From Mesorhizobium sp. YIM 152430 (GTDB lineage: Bacteria > Pseudomonadota > Alphaproteobacteria > Rhizobiales > Rhizobiaceae): 64,000 bases of DNA. Under the pieces are notes generated by a model that saw only the letters and a program-made list of their open reading frames with translations, did no database searches and was not told the origin of the DNA. The stretch is from contig NZ_JARGES010000027.1 of assembly GCF_029210365.1 (NCBI RefSeq), positions 248,001-312,000 of the forward strand, in the 5' to 3' direction. A program made the translations under genes and the position numbers. Positions 1 to 9,929 of the stretch are shown piece after piece. Every line of letters starts with the position of its first letter. Position 1 is the first letter of the stretch.

Positions 1-144
1 CAGCGGGAAGAATGGCGTGTCGACGGTAACGCTGGCAAGCGTGTTGGAATGGATCGCCAACTCGTCGACCTGGCTCGCGATGCGCGAGATCGCCCTGTCA
101 ATGATTGCGCGGCCGCCGGCAAGGCCGATGCCCGTCATGCTCAT
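1..144 (-). CDS. mobA: MobA-like molybdenum cofactor guanylyltransferase, partial, apparently loop-deleted
   Basis: The 5' end of a minus-strand gene that runs off the left edge; 48 codons are visible. The start ATG at 144-142 overlaps the TGA of the upstream MFS gene (ATGA), so translation is probably coupled. The peptide begins MSMTGIGLAGGR, then IIDRAISRI, QVDELAI and VDTPFFP, which are landmarks of MobA, the enzyme that adds GMP to molybdopterin. MoaA lies 2.3 kb upstream on the same strand, which fits. In the family as I know it, about 15-20 residues with the RMGxDK nucleotide-binding loop follow LAGGR, and about 35-40 residues with GPLAG precede the DTPFFP strand. Both blocks are missing here, in frame. 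It may be a decaying gene or an assembly error. The identification is inference from short motifs. Confidence 0.55.
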   Translation of the reverse strand, partial: MSMTGIGLAGGRAIIDRAISRIASQVDELAIHSNTLASVTVDTPFFPL

Positions 145-1355
145 CGCGCCAGCTCGCCTTTGCGCGCGGCGACATTGAGGACGTAGAGCGACGCGACGAT
201 GCCAAGGCAGGACGATGCCAGCATGATCCAGAGTAGCGGCGCCGGTCCCGTTTCCGGTCCGAGAAGGGCGCCTGCGAGCATGGAAAGCCCCGCGCCGCCG
301 CCGATCTGCAATGCGCCGCCGAGCCCCGAGGCCGACCCGGCGATATGCGGGCGAACGCTGACGATTCCGGCCATGGCGTTCGGCAGCGTCATGCCATTGC
401 CGAGTCCGACGAACATCACCGGAACGAAAAGCGACGCCGGCGAGACGTATCCGGCGAAATAGAGGATCAGCGGCACGGACATGCCCGTTGCCGCGACGAT
501 GTTGCCGGTCAGGAGCATCGTGTTGATGCCGAGGCGGCTCGACAGCCGCCCGGACAGGAAATTGCCGACCATGTAGCCGACCGAGACGAAACCGAAATAA
601 AAGCCGTATTGCGAGGGCGACAGGCCGAAGATTTCGCTTGCGACATACGGACCCCCGCCGAGGAATGCGAAGAATGTGCCCGACGTGAAGGCCGCCGTCA
701 GCGTGTAGCCCCAGAAGCGTTCCGACTTGATCAGTTCGGGATAGGAACGCACCTGTGCGAACAGCGATGAGGACGGGCGCAGATTGGTCTCGCCGAGATC
801 GATCCAGATGATTGCGAACGCCGTCACGCCGAATGCGAGGGTCAGGAGAAAGGTCGACTGCCAGCCATAGAGTTCGTCGAGGAAACCGCCGATGACCGGT
901 CCGATCATCGGGACCAGCGTCATGCCCATGGTGACATAGCCGATCTTGCTCGCCGCCTGGTCGGGACCGACCGTATCGCGGATGATCGCACGCGACAGAA
1001 CCATTCCGGCGGCCGAGAACGCTTGCAGGATGCGGCAGAACAGCAGGATCTCGATGGTCGGCGCGAAGATTGCGGCAAGCGTGCCGACAAGAAACACGGC
1101 AAAACAGATGAGCAGCACGGGGCGGCGCCCGAAGCGGTCCGATGCGGGGCCGATCAAGAGCTGAAGCACCGCCGTGGCGACGAGATAGAGCGCGACCGCG
1201 AGCTGCACCACGGAATAATCGGCATCGAAATGCCGGGCCATCGCGGGCAGGGAGGGCAGGAATACGTTCATCGCCAGCGCGCTCGACGCCGTCGCCATCA
1301 CCAGCGTGAAGATGTGCGGTGGCGTCGCGGCGCGGTGGGCGAGGGGCATCGTCAT
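141..1355 (-). CDS. MFS multidrug efflux transporter, Bcr/CflA family
   Basis: A 404-residue inner-membrane transporter with about 12 hydrophobic segments. The loop after the second segment carries the MFS signature GPASDRFGRRPVL (about residues 69-81), and the following RILQAFSAAGMVLSRAIIRD stretch is typical of the Bcr/CflA drug-resistance group, which exports drugs such as bicyclomycin or chloramphenicol by proton antiport. Full family length. The start ATG is followed by a short polar stretch and then the first membrane helix. It lies downstream of the EamA exporter and moaA on the same strand, and its stop overlaps the mobA-like start by four bases. The substrate cannot be told from sequence. 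Confidence 0.9.
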   Translation of the reverse strand: MTMPLAHRAATPPHIFTLVMATASSALAMNVFLPSLPAMARHFDADYSVVQLAVALYLVATAVLQLLIGPASDRFGRRPVLLICFAVFLVGTLAAIFAPTIEILLFCRILQAFSAAGMVLSRAIIRDTVGPDQAASKIGYVTMGMTLVPMIGPVIGGFLDELYGWQSTFLLTLAFGVTAFAIIWIDLGETNLRPSSSLFAQVRSYPELIKSERFWGYTLTAAFTSGTFFAFLGGGPYVASEIFGLSPSQYGFYFGFVSVGYMVGNFLSGRLSSRLGINTMLLTGNIVAATGMSVPLILYFAGYVSPASLFVPVMFVGLGNGMTLPNAMAGIVSVRPHIAGSASGLGGALQIGGGAGLSMLAGALLGPETGPAPLLWIMLASSCLGIVASLYVLNVAARKGELAR

Positions 1356-1421
1356 CGGGTCGAAATGAACACGTTAATCATGGCGTGTGCATAGGCCGCA
1401 TCCGGTTTCGCTTCAAGCGCT

Positions 1422-2342
1422 TCAAACGCCATCGGGTGCCATTGCGGGGGACGTCGTGTCGGTAACGGGCTGCGTCTTGCCGGCATGGCGCTCGCGGTAG
1501 AGCGTGTAGAGCCCGGATGCGACGACGATGGCCGCGCCGAGGAGCATGGCAAAATCGGGGACTTCACCGAAGACGAGCAAGCCGAGCAGCAGCGCCCAGA
1601 TCAGGGCCGTGTAGCGGAAGGGCGCGACGAAGGAAATGTCGCCCGCACGCATCGCCATGATGATGAACTGGTAGCCGACGATCAGAAGGATGGCGGCACC
1701 GAGCAGCATCGACGTGCTGGTCACCGTTAGTTCGGTCCAGCCGCCGTAGGGCACGACGAGGAATCCCCCGACGACGGTGACGAAGAGCGCGGTGGCGAAC
1801 GAAACGGCGAGGGACGGGATGTCCTCGGGAATGCGCCGGGTCACGAGGTCGCGAAGGGCGCAGAAGGCGACGCAGAGCAGTGCCAGGAGCGAATAGGAAT
1901 TGAAGCCCTCGAAGCCGGGCCGCACGATGATCATGACGCCCGCGAAACCGGCGAGAATGGCCGTCCAGCGCCGCCAGCCCACCGGCTCGTGGAGAAAAAG
2001 AGCCGCGCCCATCGTGACGGCGAGAGGCAGCGCCTGAAGGATGGCCGAGACGTTGGCGAGGGGCATCTGCGCGAGCGCGGCAAGAAAGCAGAGCGTGCTC
2101 CCGACCTCGCTTGCCGCGCGCACCGCTACCAGCGGACGCCGCAGGGACGACAGCGATGACAGGACGCCGCCATGCCAGGCGAGCAGGCCGATCATGATCG
2201 TGGCGAACGTGCCGCGCACCAGCATCACCTGCGCTGCGCTCATGTCGCCGATGACGGTCTTCGTCAGTGCATCGTTGAGCGTGAATCCGGCCATCGAGAT
2301 GGCCATGAACAGGGCGGCGCGGAGATTGGGGGAAAGGGTCAA
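1422..2342 (-). CDS. DMT superfamily (EamA) transporter
   Basis: A 306-residue membrane protein with about ten hydrophobic helices in two EamA repeats. The first repeat contains TKTVIGDMSAAQVMLVRG and the second is around residues 150-285. Family members export metabolites such as amino acids or purines; the substrate is unknown here. The start is taken as TTG at 2342, giving MTLSPNLRAALFMAISMAG. The next in-frame ATG, at MAISMAG, would cut into the first helix, so TTG is preferred although no strong Shine-Dalgarno is visible. It sits 88 bp after moaA on the same strand and 66 bp before the MFS gene, so the four genes may share a transcript. Confidence 0.85.
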   Translation of the reverse strand: MTLSPNLRAALFMAISMAGFTLNDALTKTVIGDMSAAQVMLVRGTFATIMIGLLAWHGGVLSSLSSLRRPLVAVRAASEVGSTLCFLAALAQMPLANVSAILQALPLAVTMGAALFLHEPVGWRRWTAILAGFAGVMIIVRPGFEGFNSYSLLALLCVAFCALRDLVTRRIPEDIPSLAVSFATALFVTVVGGFLVVPYGGWTELTVTSTSMLLGAAILLIVGYQFIIMAMRAGDISFVAPFRYTALIWALLLGLLVFGEVPDFAMLLGAAIVVASGLYTLYRERHAGKTQPVTDTTSPAMAPDGV

Positions 2343-2430
2343 GATGGCGGCTCGTCGATTGGGTCGACCCTGCCATAGGCTGCCACTCGATCGCGCGCAA
2401 CGGACCAGCGCGCCGAAACTCTACGCCAGA

Positions 2431-3462
2431 TCAGCCGCCGGTAACGCTCATGTGCCGAGAGACGGACGGCCGGTTCGTGCGCCGGTCGATGACGAAATCG
2501 TGGCCCTTCGGTTTGCGTCCGATCGCCTCGTCGATCGCATTCGAAAGGAGATCGTTGCCTTCGGAGGCGCGTAGCGCGGCGCGCAGGTCGGCCGCATCGT
2601 CCTGGCCGAGGCACATATAGAGCGTGCCGGTGCAGGTCAGGCGCACGCGGTTGCAGCTTTCGCAGAAATTGTGCGTCATCGGCGTGATGAAGCCGAGCCG
2701 ACCGCCGGTTTCCGCAACCTCGACATAGCGCGCGGGGCCGCCGGTCTTGAATGGTATGTCGGTAAAGGTGAATTCGCGCTCGAGTTGCGCCCGCAGGAGC
2801 GACAGCGGCAGATACTGGTCCGTCCGGTCCTCGTCGATTTCGCCCATCGGCATCGTCTCGATGACCGTCATGTCCATGCCGCGGCCATGCGCCCAGCGCA
2901 GCATGTCGGGGAGTTCGTGGTCGTTGAAGCCCTTGAGCGCGACGGCGTTGATCTTGATCTTCAACCCGGCTTCCTGCGCGGCGTCGATGCCGGCCATGAC
3001 CTTGGAGATGTCGCCCCAACGGGTGATTTGCCTGAACTTCGCCGGGTCGAGCGTATCGAGCGAGACGTTGATCCGCTTAACGCCGCATTCGGCCAGCCCG
3101 GCGGCGAAGCGCTGGAGTTGCGAGCCGTTGGTCGTCAGGGTCAGTTCTTCGAGCGCGCCGCTTTCGATGTGACGCGAGAGATCGCGGACGAGATGCATGA
3201 TGTTCTTGCGCACCAGCGGTTCGCCCCCGGTCAGGCGGAGCTTTCTCACGCCCTTTTCGATGAAGACGGTGCAGAGACGGTCGAGTTCCTCCAGACTGAG
3301 AAGGTCGCGCTTGGGCAGGAAGGTCATGTCTTCCGCCATGCAATAGGTGCAGCGGAAATCGCAGCGATCCGTCACTGAGACGCGCAGATAGGAGATCGCC
3401 CGCCCGAACGGGTCGATCATGCTGGTGTCGCCAAGGTTCATGCCATTGCCTTTAATGCCCAT
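2431..3462 (-). CDS. moaA: GTP 3',8-cyclase MoaA
   Basis: Radical-SAM enzyme that, with MoaC, converts GTP to cyclic pyranopterin monophosphate, the first step of molybdenum cofactor synthesis. 343 residues. The N-terminal [4Fe-4S] cluster ligands are C34, C38 and C41 in CDFRCTYC; the GGEP motif is at about 79-82. The second cluster ligands are C267, C270 and C284 in CESCNRVRL...LYMC. The C-terminus ends in VTGG, the essential Gly-Gly tail of the family. An alternative start at residue 8 (MNLGDTS, position 3441) has AAAGG eight bases upstream and may be the real one. It heads a minus-strand group that includes the mobA-like gene. Confidence 0.97.
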   Translation of the reverse strand: MGIKGNGMNLGDTSMIDPFGRAISYLRVSVTDRCDFRCTYCMAEDMTFLPKRDLLSLEELDRLCTVFIEKGVRKLRLTGGEPLVRKNIMHLVRDLSRHIESGALEELTLTTNGSQLQRFAAGLAECGVKRINVSLDTLDPAKFRQITRWGDISKVMAGIDAAQEAGLKIKINAVALKGFNDHELPDMLRWAHGRGMDMTVIETMPMGEIDEDRTDQYLPLSLLRAQLEREFTFTDIPFKTGGPARYVEVAETGGRLGFITPMTHNFCESCNRVRLTCTGTLYMCLGQDDAADLRAALRASEGNDLLSNAIDEAIGRKPKGHDFVIDRRTNRPSVSRHMSVTGG

Positions 3463-3552
3463 CCGGTCAATTTCGTGATCTTTTGCCCGCGGCGCAAGCC
3501 CGATGCGCCGAAAGTCTGGCGTTTGACGATGAATTGAGGCATTCGGAAGCGA

Positions 3553-3924
3553 ATGGCGACGAGAGGACAGGATATGCGGCCACCATCGGAACTGCGCGTC
3601 TCAAAGGATCGCCGGACGCTGACCGTCCTCTTCGACAGTCACGCGCCGATCCCGCTCGAGGCGGAGTTCCTGCGCGTCGTCTCGCCTTCGGCCGAAGTGC
3701 AGGGCCATTCCCCCGAACAGCGCGTGACCGTTCCGGCCAAGCGCAATGTCGCGATCTCGAAGATCGAGCCGGTGGGCAACTACGCCGTGCGCATCGTTTT
3801 CGACGACGGACACGATACCGGCATCTTTAGCTGGGACTACCTGCACACGCTCGGCCACGAGAGGGAAACACGCTGGCAGGCTTATCTCGACGAACTGGCG
3901 GCGAAGGGTCTGTCTCGCGGCTAG
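3553..3924 (+). CDS. DUF971 domain protein
   Basis: A 123-residue cytoplasmic protein matching the DUF971 (gamma-butyrobetaine hydroxylase N-terminal-like) family. Visible landmarks are [17 protein letters not shown] near the start, [13 protein letters not shown] in the middle, and [28 protein letters not shown], the most conserved stretch. Single-domain bacterial members have no firmly assigned function; some lie near iron-sulfur or Moco genes. It is divergent from moaA with a gap of about 90 bp. Its TAG stop overlaps the stop of the convergent marR gene in a shared CTAG. An alternative start at the internal ATG (MRPPSELRV) is possible. Confidence 0.85.
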   Translation: MATRGQDMRPPSELRVSKDRRTLTVLFDSHAPIPLEAEFLRVVSPSAEVQGHSPEQRVTVPAKRNVAISKIEPVGNYAVRIVFDDGHDTGIFSWDYLHTLGHERETRWQAYLDELAAKGLSRG

Positions 3925-4382
3925 TCTTCCTTCAGCGCTTCGCTGATGCGGCGCATCTGGTCGCCGAGGCGTTCGCACTGGTCGGGCGTCGACTGTGCCA
4001 TCACGCGGTCGAGCAGGGCCACGTAGATTTCCATCGCCGCCATCAGCCGCGTCTCGCCTTCCTCGGTGAGATAGAGCCGCAGGACGCGGCGGTCGCTCTC
4101 ATCGGGATCACGCCGCAGCAGGCCCTGGCTTTCGAGCTGCGGCAGGAGCATCGTGATGTTCGATCGGCCGACGAGGAGCCGGCGCGCCAGATCGTGCTGG
4201 GACAGGCCGGGGTGGCGGTAGAGGTTCATCAGGACGTCAAGCTGGCCGATCTTGAGCGGCGCGATCGCCTTGGCGAGTTCGCGCACGACCGCGCGCTCGG
4301 CCCGCACGACCGCAATCCAGTTGCGGAACCGGGGATTGTCCCATGGCAGGCGCGGCGCGTCTGTCGATCCGGCTGCGGTCAA
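3921..4382 (-). CDS. MarR-family transcriptional regulator
   Basis: A 153-residue winged-helix regulator. The recognition region is LSQHDLARRLLVGRSNITMLLPQLESQGLLRR (about 66-97), followed by the wing DESDRRVLRLYLTEEGETRL, both typical of MarR. The start is taken as TTG at 4382, which overlaps the TGA of the rhodanese gene (TTGA), implying coupled translation. A single cysteine near the C-terminus (PDQCERL) is the only candidate thiol sensor. The coupling to a rhodanese suggests it regulates a sulfur- or redox-related response, but this is inference and no target operator was found. Its stop overlaps DUF971's stop. Confidence 0.88.
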   Translation of the reverse strand: MTAAGSTDAPRLPWDNPRFRNWIAVVRAERAVVRELAKAIAPLKIGQLDVLMNLYRHPGLSQHDLARRLLVGRSNITMLLPQLESQGLLRRDPDESDRRVLRLYLTEEGETRLMAAMEIYVALLDRVMAQSTPDQCERLGDQMRRISEALKED

Positions 4383-4777
4383 GGCTTGCGCTCGGTCGGC
4401 GGATCATAGGGCAGGCCGGCTTCCTTCCAGGCGCCGAACCCGCCCTTGATATGCTTGACGGGGGAAAGACCCATATCCTGCGCGGTCTTGGTGGCAAGCG
4501 CCGAACGCAGGCCGCCGGCGCAGAAGAAGACGAAGGTCTTGCCGCTGGCGAAGACCGGCTTGTGATAGGGGCTTTCCGGGTCGATCCAGAATTCCAGCAT
4601 TCCGCGCGGCGCGTGCAGCGTGTGCGGAATGCGGCCCTCCCGGTCCAGTTCGCGCGGATCGCGGATGTCGACCAGCACCACGTCGTCGCGCGCGGCGAGT
4701 TCCTGCGCTTCGGCCGGCGTAATCGCCTCGATCTCGGCATCGGCTTCTTCGAGCAATGCCTTGTAACCCTTTTTCAT
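4379..4777 (-). CDS. Rhodanese-like sulfurtransferase domain protein
   Basis: A single rhodanese domain, 132 residues, cytoplasmic, no signal peptide. It shows VVLVDIRDPREL (33-44), the conserved RIPHTLHAPRGML, and the active-site loop CAGGLRSA with the persulfide-forming cysteine at C86, then GGFGAWKEAGLP. Such proteins transfer sulfane sulfur from thiosulfate or persulfides. The clear active-site Cys argues for activity. The gene is the first of a two-gene unit with the MarR regulator, sharing a TTGA overlap. Upstream is a 67-bp gap to fumarase, which is transcribed in the same direction, so read-through is possible. Confidence 0.92.
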   Translation of the reverse strand: MKKGYKALLEEADAEIEAITPAEAQELAARDDVVLVDIRDPRELDREGRIPHTLHAPRGMLEFWIDPESPYHKPVFASGKTFVFFCAGGLRSALATKTAQDMGLSPVKHIKGGFGAWKEAGLPYDPPTERKP

Positions 4778-4844
4778 GGCAGACCTCCTGACCTGCCGAT
4801 GATGGCCGCGCGGATGCGCCAGCGCAAGACGCTCCCGCGCGCCG

Positions 4845-6464
<1,620 letters not shown>

Positions 6465-6753
6465 CTGCGAAGGGTCTCCGGAAAGATACAGGTTGGCAGG
6501 CTCTTAAAGCGAAACGGGCCGGGATTGAAGCCTGCCTTTGGACCGATCGCCGAGCGTTGTATTCCTGCAATGGTCGCGACAAAACCCGCATGGGCGACAC
6601 GGGATGTCTTGAACCGAACGCTTCGGCATCCTTAGCATCGTCATCACGGCGGATGAACGTTTGCGATTTGGAAACCATATCGGGTCCAGTGTCGGACTCC
6701 GTGTTCGCCGGCCTCGGCCGCGCCCGACTGGAACTCTCAACGGATTGGACGAC
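6465..6753. other. Divergent intergenic region, fumarase / L,D-transpeptidase
   Basis: 289 bp between two divergent genes. It contains an 8-bp inverted repeat, GGCAGGCT at 6495-6502 and AGCCTGCC at 6529-6536, with a 26-bp spacer, on the fumarase side. I found no convincing -35/-10 pair. An open frame continues the transpeptidase upstream to 6661 but has no signal-peptide logic and is treated as untranslated. Confidence 0.5.
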
Positions 6754-8850
6754 ATGATCAAGCGTATGCGCCTTCGGGCTCTGGCCCTGACCTCAACCGC
6801 GCTCGCAGCGTCGCTTCTGACCGGGGTCCATGACGCGTCTGCACAGGGCTTTTTCGAGCGCCTGTTCAACCAGCCGCCGCGCCGCTATGTCGAGCCGCAA
6901 TATCAGCAGCAACAGCCGCCGCAGGCGCAGCCGCAAATGCACCAGCAGGTTCAGCGCGCTGCGCCGCCACAGGCGCCGCGCGTCACCGGGCCGCAATATT
7001 TCACCTACAAGACCGATACGCTGGCGAAGGTGAACTTCGCCGCGATCTCAATCGATCCCACGCTGGTCAATACCGGCATCGATCACGGCACGGTCGGCGC
7101 GACCACGCAGGCCGCCCCCGCTTCCGCGCGGCCGGTCACCGTTGCCGGTGGAAGCCTGGAAGAGGCGGTCGAAAAGGCGCTGGAAGGCAATCAGGCGGGC
7201 AGCGAACCACGCCGGCGGATGGCCGGTCAGGACCGGCGGCAGCTTCCTTCGATCGACGGCGCGAACCCGAAGCTCGAGATCGACGTCCGCAAGCAGGCGG
7301 TCCGTTCGCCGCAGCCGGCGAGGGCGACGATCGCCAATTCGCTCGACGATCTTGCGACGTTTGAATTCTATGCCGAAGAGGCGATCGGCGATGCGGTGGT
7401 CGCCCATTATTCCAAGCATCCCGGAATGATCTGGTCCGAGGGCGGCGGGGTCAATTCCGCGGCGCGCGACGTGCTGCGCGAGCTTGCGAGCGCTGATGAA
7501 TACGGGCTCAATCCGGGCGATTATGCCGTTTCCGTGCCGCGGATGCAGGATGAAGCGGCGCTTGCGCGCTTCGAGATGGCGCTGTCGGCGCGCATGTTGC
7601 GCTATGCACGCGACATACATGCCGGCCGGGTCGATCCCAACCGAATCTCCGGTTATCATGATTTCAAGTTGAAGACCGTCGACTATGGCGGCCTCCTGGC
7701 AAAGCTCGCCAAGGGCGCCGACGCGAGTGCCGCGCTTCGTGCGCTGCATCCGCAAAACGAATTCTACAAGGCGATGCAGGTTGAACTCGAGGAACTGCGG
7801 GCCAGCGAGGAAAAGAGCATCGTCATCGCGCCGGGAACGTTCATTCGCCCTGGTCAGACGAGTTCGGAACTGCCGAAGATTCTCGCTCTCATCGAGAAGG
7901 AAGCGGACCAGACTTTCCTTGCCGAGCACGCGACGACGATCGAGCTCAACCGCGCCAGCGAAATTTATTCGGACGATCTGGTGGCGGTGATCAGGGCCGC
8001 GCAGAAAAAGCGCGGCTTGCAGGTCGACGGCATCGTCGGCCCGCGCACGGTCACAGCTTTCGCAGGCGAATCGAAGGCGGCGCGGATCGAGAAGGTGAAA
8101 CTCGCCATGGAGCAGCTTCGCTGGCTGCCGTCCGATTTCGGCGACCGCTACGTCTTCCTCAACGCGCCGTCGGCGATGGCCAGCTATGTCGAGGACGGGC
8201 GCGAGAAGCTGTCGATGCGCACGGTCGTCGGCACCAAGGCGACGCAGACCTATTTCTTCCAGGATGAGATTTCCTATGTCGAGTTTCATCCCTATTGGGG
8301 CGTGCCGCGCTCGATCATCGTCAACAAGTACCTGCCAAAGCTCTATGCTGACCCCTCCTATCTCGATCGATCCGGCTTCGAGGTGACGGATCAGCAGGGC
8401 CGCCGGATTTCGTCCTCGGCGATCGACTGGCCGCGTTATGGCGCGAACATCCCCTTCAATGTCCGCCAGCGGCCGGGCCCGAGCAATGCGCTCGGCGAGT
8501 TGAAGATCATGTTCCCGAACAAGCACGCGATCTACATGCACGATACGCCCGAGCGGCATCTTTTCGGTCGCGACAACCGCGCGCTGTCCAACGGCTGCGT
8601 GCGTCTTGAGGATCCGCGCGCCATGGCGGCGGCGGTGCTCGGTTGGGACCGTGCGAAGGTCGATTCGCGCCTTGCCGGCCCGCATGGCCGTGACAATCTG
8701 GACGTGAAGGTGCCGGTCTATGTCGCTTATTTCACCGCCTGGCCTGAGGCGGGCGGCAAGATGGGCTACTATCCCGACGTCTACGACCGCGATCTGAAGA
8801 CGCGCGAGGCGATGGAGCGCATCGAAGCGGCGAGGGCGCCGTCGATCTGA
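6754..8850 (+). CDS. L,D-transpeptidase with scaffold and peptidoglycan-binding domains (YcbB/LdtD type)
   Basis: A 698-residue periplasmic enzyme that cross-links peptidoglycan stem peptides 3-3 or attaches proteins. The start at 6754 gives a clear signal peptide (MIKRMRLRALALTSTALAAS, cleavage near ASAQ). A Gln/Pro-rich linker follows (about 40-75), then a scaffold region with a peptidoglycan-binding repeat around KKRGLQVDGIVGPRTVTAF. The YkuD catalytic domain is near the C-terminus: HDTPERHLFGRD followed by LSNGCVRL with the nucleophile C615. The domain order matches E. coli YcbB. The frame is open upstream to 6661, but that start would bury the signal peptide. A second, smaller L,D-transpeptidase is at 42.1 kb. 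Confidence 0.94.
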   Translation: MIKRMRLRALALTSTALAASLLTGVHDASAQGFFERLFNQPPRRYVEPQYQQQQPPQAQPQMHQQVQRAAPPQAPRVTGPQYFTYKTDTLAKVNFAAISIDPTLVNTGIDHGTVGATTQAAPASARPVTVAGGSLEEAVEKALEGNQAGSEPRRRMAGQDRRQLPSIDGANPKLEIDVRKQAVRSPQPARATIANSLDDLATFEFYAEEAIGDAVVAHYSKHPGMIWSEGGGVNSAARDVLRELASADEYGLNPGDYAVSVPRMQDEAALARFEMALSARMLRYARDIHAGRVDPNRISGYHDFKLKTVDYGGLLAKLAKGADASAALRALHPQNEFYKAMQVELEELRASEEKSIVIAPGTFIRPGQTSSELPKILALIEKEADQTFLAEHATTIELNRASEIYSDDLVAVIRAAQKKRGLQVDGIVGPRTVTAFAGESKAARIEKVKLAMEQLRWLPSDFGDRYVFLNAPSAMASYVEDGREKLSMRTVVGTKATQTYFFQDEISYVEFHPYWGVPRSIIVNKYLPKLYADPSYLDRSGFEVTDQQGRRISSSAIDWPRYGANIPFNVRQRPGPSNALGELKIMFPNKHAIYMHDTPERHLFGRDNRALSNGCVRLEDPRAMAAAVLGWDRAKVDSRLAGPHGRDNLDVKVPVYVAYFTAWPEAGGKMGYYPDVYDRDLKTREAMERIEAARAPSI

Positions 8851-8953
8851 CGGCGCTCGGCTGCCCGTTTCGAACCGCGAGGTTCGCAAGCCCGACCGGG
8901 CGCCGCGCCATCGGAGGCGTGAGCGCAGCGATCTGCCGTGAGATACTTGAAAA

Positions 8954-9028
8954 TGGTGGGCGCGACAGGGATTGAACCTGTGACCCTTCGCGTGTGAAGC
9001 GAATGCTCTCCCGCTGAGCTACGCGCCC
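8954..9028 (-). tRNA. tRNA-Val(CAC)
   Basis: 75-nt cloverleaf on the minus strand with encoded CCA. The acceptor GGGCGCG pairs with CGCGCCC, the D-stem is GCTC/GAGC, the anticodon stem TTCGC/GCGAA encloses the loop TTCACAC with anticodon CAC, and the T-arm is ACAGG-TTCAATC-CCTGT. It reads GTG codons. Confidence 0.97.
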
Positions 9029-9076
9029 ATGAGCGCCAGGCGCTCAAAGTGATCCGGCGGACCGGACGTGGCCTGC

Positions 9077-9105
9077 CTATAGGAGCATCCGGCTGGGTCC
9101 GTCAA
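9077..9105 (-). promoter_or_regulatory. Sigma-70-type promoter of tRNA-Val
   Basis: On the minus strand TTGACG (9105-9100), a 17-bp spacer, and CTATAG (9082-9077), about 48 bp before the tRNA 5' end. This is close to the alphaproteobacterial consensus. The TGA stop codon of gph lies inside the -35 hexamer. Confidence 0.8.
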
Positions 9106-9803
9106 GCGGTCTTGGCGCGCGGCGCGGCTACCGCTGCGATCAGCCGGTCGGCAAGGTCGACGGTCAACTCGTCGAAATGCGAAATGACGTGCGATGGCTC
9201 GAGTTCGCGCACATGCCTGTCCGTGTAGCCGAAGTCGACGGCGACGACGGGAATGCCCGCTGCCTTGGCCGTCTTGATGTCCGTCTCAGAGTCCCCGACC
9301 ATGATCGCGCGTTCGGGATCGCCGCCGGCGCGGGCGATGGTCTCGATCAGATGGCGTGGGTCCGGCTTGCGGAAGGCGAACGTGTCCTGTCCGCAGATGG
9401 CGCGGAAGCGCTCGGTGAGACCGAGCCCCTGCATCAGGCGCGTCGAGTGGAGCTCGAACTTGTTGGTGCAGATCGCCGTCAGGTAGCCGGCATCGTCGAA
9501 CCGGTCGAGCGCGGCGACGACCCCCTCATAAGGCTGCGATTGGCCGGGCATGTTCGAGCCGTAATGCTCGATGAAGGTGTCGAGCAAATCCTTGAGGCGC
9601 TCGTCGGAGAGCACGCGTTGCTGAGCAGCATAGGCCCGCTTGATCATCACCTTGCCGCCCATGCCGACGAAGCGGCGAAATTCGGACGGCCCCGCTACGG
9701 TCATGCCGTCGAGCGCGAGGCAATGGTTCAGGCTCGCCATCAGGTCGGGCGCGGTGTCGACGAGCGTGCCGTCGAGGTCGAAGACAATGATGGGGGCGGT
9801 CAT
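9102..9803 (-). CDS. gph: Phosphoglycolate phosphatase (HAD hydrolase)
   Basis: A 233-residue HAD-superfamily phosphatase that removes 2-phosphoglycolate, a product of DNA repair or oxygenase reactions. Motif I is VFDLDGTLVDTAPD with nucleophile D9 and acid D11; motif II is ICTNK; motif III/IV is RKPDP...MVGDSETDIKTAKAAG. Length is normal for Gph. The start is the ATG at 9803 (MTAPIIVF); an in-frame ATG four codons upstream (MDDPMTAP) is equally possible. The frame stays open for another 700 bp upstream through antisense rpiA, but that extension is not coding. The stop codon lies in the -35 box of the downstream tRNA promoter. Divergent from rpiA. Confidence 0.93.
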   Translation of the reverse strand: MTAPIIVFDLDGTLVDTAPDLMASLNHCLALDGMTVAGPSEFRRFVGMGGKVMIKRAYAAQQRVLSDERLKDLLDTFIEHYGSNMPGQSQPYEGVVAALDRFDDAGYLTAICTNKFELHSTRLMQGLGLTERFRAICGQDTFAFRKPDPRHLIETIARAGGDPERAIMVGDSETDIKTAKAAGIPVVAVDFGYTDRHVRELEPSHVISHFDELTVDLADRLIAAVAAPRAKTA

Positions 9804-9929
9804 CGGATCGTCCATTGGTTTCCGTTGCGGCGGGTCTAGCTTGGCCATGCGGCGGACGCAAGGCGGCCTGGACGGTTTGCCAGCAACGGCGAAGATGATA
9901 AACGGCGTCTGGAAATCAGGGAGCCGGAC

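Noticed and set aside
7048-8889. 613-codon minus-strand open frame opposite the L,D-transpeptidase
   Set aside because: Arg/Asp/His-rich composition typical of antisense frames in GC-rich DNA; the plus frame has clear catalytic motifs.
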